A stretch of 64,000 bases of DNA from Chryseobacterium sp. W4I1 (GTDB lineage: Bacteria; Bacteroidota; Bacteroidia; Flavobacteriales; Weeksellaceae). The notes beneath the pieces are model-generated. The model ran no database searches. It worked only from the letters and a program-made list of their open reading frames with translations, and had not been told where the DNA came from. The translations under genes and the position numbers were made by a program. Within the stretch, counting starts at the first letter, position 1; each line of letters opens with the position of its first letter. The stretch lies in assembly GCF_030816115.1 (NCBI RefSeq), contig NZ_JAUSXQ010000001.1, positions 124,001 to 188,000 on the forward strand, given 5' to 3'. Of this stretch, positions 15,381 through 24,699 are shown piece after piece.

Positions 15381-16410
15381 ATGATTGAAAAACTTAATAT
15401 TTTAGAGCACATCAGAAAACGTCCCGGAATGTATATCGGTGCTTTAAATCACTACGGTTATCAGGAATTGCTAAGTTATTTAATTGAAGATTTTATAAAA
15501 TTTTGGTATCTATGAGATAACTTTTTTACTCAAAAAGAAGAATCAATTAACAATAGAAGTTTCTGGTATCAAAACTTTTCTTCCTTTTTTAGATGCTTTG
15601 AAACATCTTCATGATTATAAAAACGAAAATTTTTATTTATCACTGGCAGGAATTGTTGCTTTATCTAAATACACAAGGATTGAGATTAATGGTGTACTTG
15701 CTTTTAGATCTGAAAAAGGAAATCCCGAAGTTTTAGAAGATGTTCAGGATGCCGACTTTAATAGAATAAAAATTGAATTTATACCAGATAAAGAAATTTT
15801 TCAAGATGTAATTTTAAATTATGATTTACTCAATAATTTATTGAGACGATTTTCATTTTTAAACAGTCAATTAAAAATTAAAAGTATCGATCAGTCCAAA
15901 AATGAAAAACAAATTAATATTTTCCATTACCCAAAAGGCTTGTCCGAAATAATTGATTACGAATTGGAGAAAATTTTTTTTTATTATTCATCAGTTTTTA
16001 AACTGAACTTTGAGAAAAAGACGGAGTTTTCCTATTCACTTGCCCTGGCATTTGTAAGTAGTTATTGGGTAAAACCTAAATTAAAAATATATGCGAACTA
16101 TAAAGAAACAGTTTTAGGAGGCTCATTACTGGATGGAATTTTTCAAGGTCTTAAGAAATTTTTAAATGAAGAATCTTCAAAAAGAAGCCTGAAATTAAGT
16201 ATTAAAACTGTAAAACTTCAAAAACATCTTTTTCTTTATGCTTCAGTAACAGGTGAGTTAACCTATTTAGGCGCAACAAGATGGAAGTTAGGAACTCCAG
16301 AAGTTCAAACTGAAATTAAAGAATTTGTTTATCAGGAATTGAAATTATATTTTGCGGATAAAGATTCTCAAGTTTCCGGAATTTTGGATATTTTACAGGA
16401 GGACATATAA
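15381..16410 (+). pseudogene. GyrB-like GHKL ATPase, frameshifted
   Basis: Starts MIEKLNILEHIRKRPGMYIG, the signature N-terminal segment of GyrB/ParE-like GHKL ATPases. The frame breaks in the TTTT run at 15501-15504; removing one T joins EDFIK to FGIYEITFLLKKK and restores a frame to 16410 (about 342 aa). The C-terminal part includes an ILGGSL-like stretch (VLGGSLLDGIFQGLKKFL) resembling the transducer segment of GyrB. The typical Bergerat glycine loops are not obvious, so ATPase activity is doubtful even if the frame is restored. It may belong to the RNA-repair operon, but its function there is unknown. Confidence 0.7.
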
Positions 16411-16463
16411 GAGGGATCTCTTTCTTAAGGAAGTTTTATTATAAACTTTATCAGACAACGCAA

Positions 16464-16494
16464 GGCGGTTTCATATTTTGAAACTGTCTTTTTT
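16464..16494 (+). terminator. Terminator after the GHKL gene
   Basis: GGCGGTTTC pairs with GAAACTGTC (two G-U) around an ATATTTT loop, followed by six T. Confidence 0.65.
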
Positions 16495-16517
16495 ATTTTT
16501 TATCAAATTTTATTTTC

Positions 16518-16536
16518 TACGCAGAATGATTGCGTA
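16518..16536 (+). promoter_or_regulatory. Palindromic operator (TACGCA-N7-TGCGTA) of the slipin-linked RNA
   Basis: Perfect 6-bp half sites with spacer GAATGAT, exactly 12 nt upstream of CTTTG (16549-16553). The same arrangement occurs at 24607 and 27031. Confidence 0.75.
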
Positions 16537-16559
16537 ATATACCTTTTACTTTGCATTAT

Positions 16560-16914
16560 CAAAATGAAACAGCACTGAAATTTGGAAAACAGATTTCAGT
16601 TAAAATATCAGGCAAGGCAGATTGTGTGTTTCTGTATAACACCATTGCAGAAGAATTTGTTGAAAAACATTGTTTTCGTTCTGTTCAGCTTGGTCCGAAG
16701 GTTTGAGGAGTTAACCAAAAAACTTCTACCATTAGCTATTGTACGGAGGTTCGAATCCTTCTGTTTCCTTCAGGGAAATATAACTCAGTCAGGTTAGAGT
16801 AAATAGTTTTTTTGCGAAGGTTCGACTCCTTCTCTCAATTAGATTGAGATAGCTCAGGCGGTTAGAGCACTACACTTCCCATGTAGTTGAAGATAGACTG
16901 AAAATCTATTTTTT
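16560..16914 (+). ncRNA. Noncoding RNA with circularly permuted tRNA-like modules (band-7-associated)
   Basis: Two modules have T-arm first, then an acceptor-like hairpin, then the D-arm. Module 1 (16745-16800): T-stem GGAGG/CCTTC with loop TTCGAAT, TGTTTCC pairing GGAAATA across 5 nt, D-stem ACTC/GAGT. Module 2 (16816-16886): T-stem GAAGG/CCTTC with loop TTCGACT, TCTCAAT pairing ATTGAGA across TAG, D-stem GCTC/GAGC, then a complete anticodon arm CTACA/TGTAG with loop CTTCCCA (TCC, Gly). The whole order is a tRNA opened in the variable loop and closed at the acceptor end. It ends with hairpin ATAGA/TCTAT and a T-run at 16893-16914. Burroughs and Aravind reported a tRNA-like RNA linked to SPFH/band-7 genes, which fits. 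Confidence 0.75.
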
Positions 16915-17338
16915 ACAGAGTTTTTAATGTTTTTCTTTAAAAACATTCCTATAGAGAAAACCTGAGTTTTTTCAGTTGTTGAATCAACATTTTTGAAAAA
17001 GCCAGTAAGAAAGATTTTTTCTGAAAGTGAAATTCAGTTGAAGAATACCCCAATTGAACGGAATTTTCTGGTAAGGACGGTTTTCCGCGTGAGCGATGGT
17101 AACGGATATCCTTTTTTGTACGCAAAAAAGATAGCAGTGAACGTAGCGACCCGGGTTGTTGCTTTCAGCGGTGGCCTGGGACACGCCCAAGATCTTACGG
17201 ATTGGAAAAGAAGTTTAAGAAACAGTATTTTGAAATGATTGGAGCTTTTTGAAACTCCTTTGCTTCCGCCATTTTTTGGAAGAAAGAAACTCGGTTTCTC
17301 TTTTTAATTGGAAATAATAATCCTTAAAATATAATAAA
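16915..17338 (+). other. Slipin 5' intergenic region with structured element
   Basis: No convincing gene; a reading frame crossing it is probably chance. It holds a hairpin CTTTTTTG/GCAAAAAAG near 17110-17131 inside a GC-richer stretch (about 17055-17215) that looks conserved or structured, a GGAGCTTTTTGAAACTCC hairpin near 17240, and a terminator-like hairpin AGAAAC/GTTTCT with T-run near 17284-17306. These could modulate read-through into the slipin gene. Confidence 0.4.
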
Positions 17339-18850
17339 ATGATAAAAAATGTACATATTAAAGCCTACCAAATGGGTTTGGTCTTCAAAAACCGAAACTT
17401 AATTGAAGTTCTCAAAGAAGGTAATCATTATCTCTTCGGAAATAAATCGGTCACGATCTATGAGATGAAATCAAGGTTTGAAACCGGTGAAGATTTACCG
17501 ATTCTGTTGAAAAATGAAATCCTGAAAAACCTTTTGGAAACGGTAGAAGTGAAAGACGGAGAAATTATTTTAGTTCATGAAAACGGAACTTTTAAAGATG
17601 TTTTAACAGTTGGACAATATGCGTTCTGGAAAGGAATGGTCAACAGAAAATTTCAGAAAGTCGACTTAACAAAGATTGAAATCCCGGAAGAAATTTCTAA
17701 AACAATCCTGGAAAATATAAAGGTGAAAAGCTTTGTAAGAAAGTTTCTTGTGCCTCATCACTATAAAGGTTTATTGTTAATTGACGGAAAATTAACTCAT
17801 ATATTGGAAAGTGGTATTTATTCCTTCTGGAACAATGATATTTCAGTTGAGGTTAAATTAATCGATCCCAACTTTGAAATAAAATCCCAATTTGGAACGC
17901 ATGAAAATGTAGCTGCTTTACTAAAAAATGAAACCCTGAAAAACCTTTTGAAAATCGTGGAGGTAAAAGATGGTGAAATCCTTTTGATGTATGAAAACAG
18001 TACTTTAAAAGATGTTCTGAACGTTGGGCAATATGCATTCTGGATGGATATTACAGAAAGAGCTTTCCAGAAAGTGGATTTAACGAAAGTTGAAATCACT
18101 GAGGATATCCCGAATACCATCCTGGAAAATGCAAGGCTGAGACATTATGTAAGAAAATTTGTCGTACCGAATCAGTATAAAGGACTATTGATCATTGGCG
18201 GTAGATTGTTGAACACTCTGGAAGCGGGAACCTACAGTTTTTGGAATAATGAAATTTCCATCGATGTCAACACGGTTGATATGCGAATGCAGCAAATGGA
18301 AATTGCAGGACAGGAGCTTTTGACTAAGGATAAAGCGATGCTAAGAATCAATTTTTATGTGAGTTTTCAGGTACAGAGTATCGAAAAAGCACTGATGGAA
18401 AATAAAGAATATGATAAGCAATTATATATTCTGATGCAACTGGCATTGCGTGAGTTTGTAGGAGCTTTGACATTGGATGAACTGTTGCTTAAAAAAGATT
18501 CCGTAGGAAAAGAAATTCTTGAGAATCTGGGTGAAAAAGCCGGTGATTTAGGAATCAGAGCTTTTGATGCGGGTATCCGTGATGTGATTTTAACCGGTGA
18601 AATGAAGGAAATTATGAATCAGGTTTTGATCGCTGAGAAAAAAGCTCAGGCCAACAGCATTACGCGTCGTGAAGAAACGGCTTCCACAAGAAGTTTGCTG
18701 AATACCGCAAAACTGATGGAAGAAAATGAAGTTTTATGGAAGCTGAAAGAAATGGAATATATGGAAAAAATCGCAGAAAAGATTGGTGATATTACCGTTT
18801 CCGGAAACAGCAACATCGTTTCCCAGCTGAAAGAGATTTTCACAAAATAA
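17339..18850 (+). CDS. Slipin (SPFH/band-7 protein) with duplicated N-terminal region
   Basis: 503 aa. Residues 58 to about 174 are repeated at 196-312 with an exact 138-residue offset: KNEILKNLL / KNETLKNLL and FWNNDISVEV / FWNNEISIDV. The C-terminal half (from about 315) is a stomatin-like SPFH domain (NFYVSFQVQSIEKAL, LRIN) followed by a helical segment (QVLIAEKKAQANSITRREE) typical of oligomerising slipins. No clear membrane segment is present. Bacterial slipins of this type accompany RNA-repair ligases and tRNA-like RNAs and are proposed scaffolds. It follows the permuted tRNA-like RNA behind a palindrome-controlled promoter. Confidence 0.85.
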   Translation: MIKNVHIKAYQMGLVFKNRNLIEVLKEGNHYLFGNKSVTIYEMKSRFETGEDLPILLKNEILKNLLETVEVKDGEIILVHENGTFKDVLTVGQYAFWKGMVNRKFQKVDLTKIEIPEEISKTILENIKVKSFVRKFLVPHHYKGLLLIDGKLTHILESGIYSFWNNDISVEVKLIDPNFEIKSQFGTHENVAALLKNETLKNLLKIVEVKDGEILLMYENSTLKDVLNVGQYAFWMDITERAFQKVDLTKVEITEDIPNTILENARLRHYVRKFVVPNQYKGLLIIGGRLLNTLEAGTYSFWNNEISIDVNTVDMRMQQMEIAGQELLTKDKAMLRINFYVSFQVQSIEKALMENKEYDKQLYILMQLALREFVGALTLDELLLKKDSVGKEILENLGEKAGDLGIRAFDAGIRDVILTGEMKEIMNQVLIAEKKAQANSITRREETASTRSLLNTAKLMEENEVLWKLKEMEYMEKIAEKIGDITVSGNSNIVSQLKEIFTK

Positions 18851-18870
18851 AAAAGAATAAGGATCATAAC

Positions 18871-18893
18871 ATGGCAGGCATTAAGGTCTGCCA
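18871..18893 (+). terminator. Hairpin after the slipin gene
   Basis: ATGGCAG pairs with CTGCCAT around a 9-nt loop, followed by ATTTATTT. The remaining 270 bp up to the next gene shows nothing I can support. Confidence 0.5.
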
Positions 18894-19166
18894 TATTTAT
18901 TTAGATATTAATCAGAGTAAGATTAGCAGAATATAAAAACAGAATAAATCCTGATTTAGAACAGTCTGAGAGTAAGGATTTTCATGATCATATTAATAAT
19001 CATTTTTCCAGAATAATTTAGAGGAAAAGGCATTTTAACTTTTATTCTGAAATACCTGCAGAACTGCTCCTGAAAGCATAATTTTTTGTTAAAAAATTTG
19101 CTTTATGGGGGATAATTAATTGAAAGTCAATCGATTTTTATTATTTTAGTCCCCAATATTGGAATT

Positions 19167-19690
19167 ATGTTTATTGAGGATAAATTGAAGAGGATTTATT
19201 TAGACTACAAGATCAAGGAAATTATACCTTTTCCTATAAAGCCGGCCCAAAAAAAGACAGAGTCTGCAGTCATTTTAAAGAGATATTTAAAGAAAGACTG
19301 TGGCCATGGCTACATTTCCATGTTTAGTGGTATGACTGACCCTAAAACCATCTCTGGTACAGCTTTTGAAGCGCTAATTCATAAGATAATTCCGGATAAT
19401 TTTGACACTAAGGCAGTAGGAATAATGATCCGTCAAAAAATCAGTTTCGGAATTCTTCCGGTCAAAAGACTCAAAAGAAGGCTAAGCAATATAGGTCTGA
19501 ATACCAGTTACAACCGGGCTTTAAAAAAACTAGTACTATCCATCCTTTTAACAATAGGTCAGCCTGTTTTTAATTTTAAAAAAGGCTAAAGATCTATGTT
19601 GAGCTGCTTGCTCTTAATCAGTCCTAAACTGATCATGCTGTAGCCAGGAGGTTAAATGAATGGAAAAACAATAATAACCTGAAAAATTAG
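19167..19690 (+). pseudogene. Decayed, internally deleted DUF6493-like paralogue
   Basis: The first 20 or so residues (KLKRIYLDYKIKEIIPF) align with the N terminus of the gene at 19708 (ERLYEILNEERKHEIIPF). The protein then jumps to what looks like the C-terminal part of the same family. After the stop at 19589 a shifted frame reads YVELLALNQS, then a stop, then remnants like RRLNEWKNNNNLKN, matching the end of the intact-type copy (HEVLALNQS ... EKLNIWKENSSLKK). So this is a large deletion plus a frameshift in an A-run and a nonsense change. Confidence 0.7.
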
Positions 19691-19707
19691 TATCAAATTA
19701 AAAACAA

Positions 19708-22407
19708 ATGAAAGAAAGACTTTATGAGATCCTTAATGAGGAAAGAAAACATGAAATTATTCCTTTTCTGAAGCAGCTTACAGCAGAAGAAAAGAAAACC
19801 CTGATTCCTACCATAAAAAAGCTGGACAGAGAGATCAGTAAGGTCGTAATGACTAAAAATTCATATCATACTGCCGGTTCTGCAGACCAGCATTCTATTA
19901 TTGATATCGCATCATTTGTCTGTATGGATCAGAAGCATTACGGTAAAAATTACTGGAGCCTTTTCAGAGACAAGGAACAGGCAAGCACCATCCTGGAATG
20001 GGGATGTCCATACTGGTTCTCAGATTTTATCAATGACTCCATTGATGCGGAATTTACAGCTTTTGATTATCACGACATTTTAGACTGGACAGCGAAAGGG
20101 TATGTACAGCCCAGACCTGAGCTTCTTGGATATCACCTAAGCCATCAGCCATCCGATCTCGAAAAATATCCGGAAACACTGGAAACACACTTTTGGTACT
20201 TGTGTGAATTTCCTTCAAAATCACTTCCTTTTACCAGAGAATGGATGCCTTTGGTTCAAAAGCTGATTGCAGATGATAAAATTGAGAGAAAAAGATTCCT
20301 GAAAGAATGTCTTTTGGCAGCGAATAGAAATTTTAATAAAAATGTGACAGGATGGTTTATGGATGCATTCAATGTTCTTAAACCTTCTGATGAAGAACTT
20401 ATCATGCTTCAGGATCACTTGATGGCAGGGCTTGCGTCTGTACAGTCAAAAGCGGTCAATACAATACTAGCTCACCTGAAGAAAATAGTTCCTGATCCTC
20501 AATTTTAAAACCAGTGAATATTCACATTTCCTTCCTAATCTCTTGAGTTCAGAGGTAAAAACAGTTGTGGCAGCCAGCCTGGCCGTAACGGAAAAGATCT
20601 TTCAGAAAAAGAAAAAAGACACAGAAAATCTCGGAATGGCTTTGAGTGCGGCATTTGTAAGCAAAGACGAAAGTATACAGAACAAGGCGGCGAAAATCAT
20701 TCAGAAGTATATTCCTGTTTCAGAAGAAATGAAGGAAGCACTGTCTGATTACTCAGATAATATTCTGACTAATATCAGACCTATGCTGTCTTCTTATATT
20801 GAAGATAAACAATCGGAACTTGATATTGTTAAGCCTGAAAAACTAGAGCTTATTAGTGAAGAAAGTCTCTTGCATGGGCCGGAAAGCTTTGAAGACCTGA
20901 TGTTTTTCCTTCCACAGGCCATAGAAAATCCAGGAACTTACTATTACGATCTGGCATTAGCGGGGCTTGTCCGTTTTGCTGATAAAGCCGATGATGAATC
21001 TGTTAAACTTTTTGAACCTGTATTTCAAAAAGCCTGTAAAACCATAATGAAATGGGAAGCGCATCAATTCAATATGTTATTGTGCAATCTTATCATTAAT
21101 TATGGGCTTTCACTGTTAGAAAAATTTCCTGTTCAGCTTAAGAATGTGGAGAAGATATATAAAAAGACCAGAGAGGATGAAGCTACAAAGGAATCTTATT
21201 TCAATTATCATAAAAAACTGGAAGCTACTGAAGATATCTATGCCGGAGGCTTGGCTATGGAGCCGTTCAAGCATATTGCTGTACTTGTTTTTAATAAAAT
21301 AATTTCAGGAGATAAAATCCCGTTGCTGTCTACAGTAACCCATGAGCCATGCTGGATAAACCCTGAAGTTTTGATTGAACGATTTGAAATATACCAGAAC
21401 GAAAACAGAATACCTGATGATCTTGATGTGCAGCTTGCTTTACAACGCTGTTCCCTGGAAAGAACTTCAGATATTCTTAAGCTGGCCGAAAAAAAATTAA
21501 AAGGCGAATATAAAGATCTTCTTCTTTTCTTTTTTGATAAAAATGCAGCTCCAAAAGGAATATTTGAACATCCGTCATGGTGGATGACAGCTGGAATTAC
21601 CCGATCCCCGGAAAGAGTCTTTGAAGAATTTAAAAGCTTCGGCTACAATACCATTCCAAAAGAATTTTTGACCGGTATTTATGATTGGAAAACGATTGAC
21701 AGTAAAAAGAACTCCTATTATCCTGTTGAGCTCAATATTTTCATCCCTGTATATCATTTTGAAAAGAGAAAAGATCACCTCTTTTTAGAATATTTTATAG
21801 CAGAACAAAAACATTTTTCCGAAATTCCGTGCTTCATCTGGAGTTTTCCCAATACCCTGGGAAATATATTGGCAAAGATTGTTAAAAACTGTCTCTTCTA
21901 CTCCGGAATAGCAGAGGTTTATGAAAGAAACCTTGTCCTGAATACAGCTCAGGCTCTGCATCAGATGAAAAAGCCCCTGGATGCTATGGGATATCTCTTT
22001 CTGGGGGAACCATCCTTCTTGATGGGGACAAAGTTATTCGTGGAACAGCAGCTGAAATATGGCTGGAGCATGTTTCTTATAAAGTAATGGATAATGCACG
22101 TCTGGGACAGGTAATAGGCCTGCATGAGAAGCTGGAGTGGGCACCTGTCAAAAGATTTACAGATCTTGTACAGCATCAGATGCTCAATGTCAGTAAGGAT
22201 CATAATTTAGCGCTGGAGCAGCTTCTTACCCACATGCTGCTCCAGATGGAAAATCCTGTTACCAATCTTAAAAAGATATTAGATATTTATCATGAAGTTT
22301 TGGCCCTAAACCAGTCAGAAGCTGATAAAAACTTAAAAGAAAAACTGAACATCTGGAAGGAAAATTCCAGTCTGAAAAAAATCTGCAATCTTCTTCTAAA
22401 AAAATAA
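19708..22407 (+). pseudogene. DUF6493-like HEAT-type protein, broken by two single-base frameshifts
   Basis: Three reading frames (to 20508, 20543-22087, 22087-22407) join into one protein of about 895 aa. Removing one T from the TTTT run at 20503-20506 turns the early stop into PQFKTSEYSHFL and leads into LLSSEVKTVVAASL. Adding one G to the G-run at 22003-22007 converts LGEPSFLMG into LGGTILLDGDKVIRGTAAEIWLEH and connects to the last segment. The protein is helical, repeat-rich and soluble. I recall such proteins as DUF6493 partners of SWIM zinc-finger proteins in Bacteroidota. Both lesions are homopolymer indels, so they may be artefacts. Confidence 0.72.
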
Positions 22408-22410
22408 ATT

Positions 22411-23754
22411 ATGGAAGATATGCTAATTTACAATTATCAGAGACCATCGTCTTTGATAAAAAAAGATGCATCTGAAGAATTATTTCTGTCCAGGTACAGT
22501 GAAATTCAGAAGAATGCTGATGCTCCCTGTTTTTTCTGGGGCGATGTGAGGCAGCCGTTTATATTGGCACGGTGCCTCATCACACTTTCAAATATTGTGA
22601 AATCCAGTTTCAATATGTCTCCGTTTCAGTTGGCATTGCTTAAAGATCCTATTGCTACTGCAGGAAACAACAGGCTTCGTTTTGAGGGGTTTTCCCATTG
22701 TGCAGGAGTGTACGCAAGAGTAGATGTGTTACCTGACGGACTTCATGGTGAGTTCCTGGAAAATGGAACTACGAATGTAGATTTTAATCAGCCGATGATT
22801 ACTGCGTTGGGAAGCATTCGGTCCAATGAGAAAATAATGCTTTCTGTGGGAGAAAAAGAAGTAGGACTTTACAAAGAAGAAGAAAAAATCGTGGAAAGAA
22901 AAGTTCCGCTGCCTGTAAAATGGATCAAAGGACTTAGTACCGTTCAGATTTATCTTTCTGAATCAGAAAAAAGGCTCTGCTTCAATAAAATTCAGACTCA
23001 GCAGCTGTTCAGGGGAATACCGAAAGGCATTGTGAAATCAGATTATTATTTGATTATCAGAGGAAATAAACCGATGTTTTCACCCGTAAAATCGGCAGAT
23101 GCCGTATGTATTGGAGGGCTTCACAGACTGAGACTTCTGGAATCTCTTTTACCTTATATTGATCAGATGCAGGTATTTTCGCATGTTGATATGCAGTCTA
23201 CCACGTGGCAGTTGTATATGGGAAACATAAGATTCAGCTTTTCATTGTCAAGGGAAAGTTGGAGAGGCTTTTCCGGAGAGGGAGCTGTTTTAGACAGCCT
23301 GATCGATGATATTTCCGATGAATGGATTGATGCACTGGATAAATATGCTTATGCGAATCAGTCTTTTAATCCTTTCACTTTTGCTGTGGAGGAAAATATA
23401 AGTCTTAAAACAACAGATAACCTTACAGGAAGACTGGCTGCCATGGGACTTTTAGGCTACGATCTTGATGATCATGGATTTTTCTACCGAAGATTGCCTT
23501 TTAAACTTAACCGGATTATCGGATTGAATCCAAGGATGAAAAATGCAGAAAAGCTTATTGCAGAACGAAAGGTGGAGATCTTAAATAAAAGTTTAGCCAG
23601 AACAGAAGCCAGAGTAGAAGGAACCGGAGTACATCATACTGTAATTATCGATAATGGTAAAGAGCGCTGTACCTGTGAATGGTTCAGTAAATACCAGGGC
23701 GAAAGAGGACCTTGCAAACATGTTCTTGCCGTAAAGAAATTAGTACATACTTAA
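22411..23754 (+). CDS. SWIM zinc-finger protein
   Basis: 447 aa. The C-terminal motif CTCEWFSKYQGERGPCKHVL is the CxCxnCxH SWIM zinc finger, predicted to bind DNA or protein. The rest has no recognisable enzymatic motif. It starts 3 bp after the DUF6493-like gene, so the two are an operon. SWIM proteins pair with MoxR-vWA modules in other bacteria (for example the E. coli yehL-yehQ cluster), and a MoxR-vWA system lies 15 kb upstream here, but a functional link within this genome is speculative. Confidence 0.85.
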   Translation: MEDMLIYNYQRPSSLIKKDASEELFLSRYSEIQKNADAPCFFWGDVRQPFILARCLITLSNIVKSSFNMSPFQLALLKDPIATAGNNRLRFEGFSHCAGVYARVDVLPDGLHGEFLENGTTNVDFNQPMITALGSIRSNEKIMLSVGEKEVGLYKEEEKIVERKVPLPVKWIKGLSTVQIYLSESEKRLCFNKIQTQQLFRGIPKGIVKSDYYLIIRGNKPMFSPVKSADAVCIGGLHRLRLLESLLPYIDQMQVFSHVDMQSTTWQLYMGNIRFSFSLSRESWRGFSGEGAVLDSLIDDISDEWIDALDKYAYANQSFNPFTFAVEENISLKTTDNLTGRLAAMGLLGYDLDDHGFFYRRLPFKLNRIIGLNPRMKNAEKLIAERKVEILNKSLARTEARVEGTGVHHTVIIDNGKERCTCEWFSKYQGERGPCKHVLAVKKLVHT

Positions 23755-23756
23755 TA

Positions 23757-23791
23757 AAAAAGGACAGCTTGAAAATAAGTCTGTCCTTTTT
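23757..23791. terminator. Bidirectional terminator between convergent SWIM and VOC genes
   Basis: AAAAAGGACAG pairs with CTGTCCTTTTT around a 13-nt loop, with A- and T-runs on both sides. Confidence 0.8.
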
Positions 23792-23793
23792 AT

Positions 23794-24240
23794 TTATTGA
23801 TGTTTCATCCATTCTTCGTAAGAAATAACACCCAGTTCGGGTTTTCCTTCACCTTCAAGGATAGAAATAAACTCAAGTTGATTGCCGTCCGGATCATTGA
23901 AATAAATAGCCAGAGCAGGCATCCATGCAAAAACCATAGGCTCATCTATGCCGTCTTTCAGGAAGTTATAAGGCTTCAGATCTTTGTTTTTCAAAAAATC
24001 TACGGAATAATTTAAAATATCTTCTTTGCTGCTGGAGAAAGCAAAATGTCTTGGCTGCAGATTTTCTTTTTGTTCCCACAATCCCAGCATAAAATCTTTG
24101 CCTTCACCGATCCACAAAAATGCAATGGGACGTTTCTCATCCATATGAGCCAGTTTCAATCCCAATACTTCTGTATAAAACCGGATGGAATTTTCTAAAC
24201 TGCTTACCTGAACATGGGTTTCATATAATCCTTTGATCAT
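23794..24240 (-). CDS. VOC-family (glyoxalase/bleomycin-resistance fold) protein
   Basis: 148 aa with the paired beta-alpha-beta-beta-beta modules of the vicinal oxygen chelate family. LYETHVQVSSLENSIRFYTEVLGLKL at the start carries the first metal-ligand His, and FNDPDGNQLEFISI at the end carries the terminal Glu. These proteins are dioxygenases, isomerases or drug-binding proteins; the substrate cannot be told from sequence. It is convergent with the SWIM gene and appears unrelated to the RNA genes around it. Confidence 0.85.
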   Translation of the reverse strand: MIKGLYETHVQVSSLENSIRFYTEVLGLKLAHMDEKRPIAFLWIGEGKDFMLGLWEQKENLQPRHFAFSSSKEDILNYSVDFLKNKDLKPYNFLKDGIDEPMVFAWMPALAIYFNDPDGNQLEFISILEGEGKPELGVISYEEWMKHQ

Positions 24241-24379
24241 AATTTATTTCTTAATTGTTACAAAACTAAGCAACATCATCTGCATCATGTGGATTTACTG
24301 ATTCCTTTAACAGAAATGAATGATAGAAAGTTTTTATGTAAAAGATAAGATAAAAGTCTTACCGTTAAAGATCAATAGG

Positions 24380-24397
24380 AGCGGGCTTTAGCCCGCT
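24380..24397. repeat. Short palindromic repeat AGCGGGC-TTTA-GCCCGCT
   Basis: 7-bp perfect stem with a TTTA loop, GC-rich against its surroundings, of a kind I recall as dispersed in Chryseobacterium intergenic DNA. The gap 24241-24606 otherwise holds only this and a dispersed repeat. Confidence 0.6.
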
Positions 24398-24440
24398 TAC
24401 AAGATGTATGGCATTGATCAGGCTTTAGCCAAAACTATAC

Positions 24441-24527
24441 ACTTAAACACAAACAACACAATATTTTCTAAAAATAACACAATTATCCGTGTACATCTGT
24501 GAAATCTATGGTTAAAAAATACCCTTC
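24441..24527. repeat. Dispersed intergenic repeat (copy 2)
   Basis: AAACACAAACAACAC through ATCCGTGTACATCTGTGAAA to TCTATGGTTAAAAAA, related to 14640-14740. Confidence 0.5.
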
Positions 24528-24606
24528 AAAGTCTTCCAATACGGATAAAATAAAAAAATAAATATTTCTTCAACATAAAAAAATAAAAAATCCGATAAAA
24601 ATTATC

Positions 24607-24625
24607 TACGCAAAAAGAATGCGTA
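24607..24625 (+). promoter_or_regulatory. Palindromic operator (TACGCA-N7-TGCGTA) of the Ro60 gene
   Basis: Perfect half sites with spacer AAAAGAA, 12 nt upstream of CTTTG at 24638-24642. Sequence and spacing are the same as at 16518. Confidence 0.78.
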
Positions 24626-24699
24626 ATACTGTTTTTACTTTGCATCAGAAATAAGAGAGGAAAGACGACTCAAGAAATGTTTAACAAAAACAGTAACTC

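Noticed and set aside
16582..16797. Plus-strand frame in the slipin-linked RNA
   Set aside because: It runs through a T-arm and acceptor stem whose base pairing explains the sequence better than coding.
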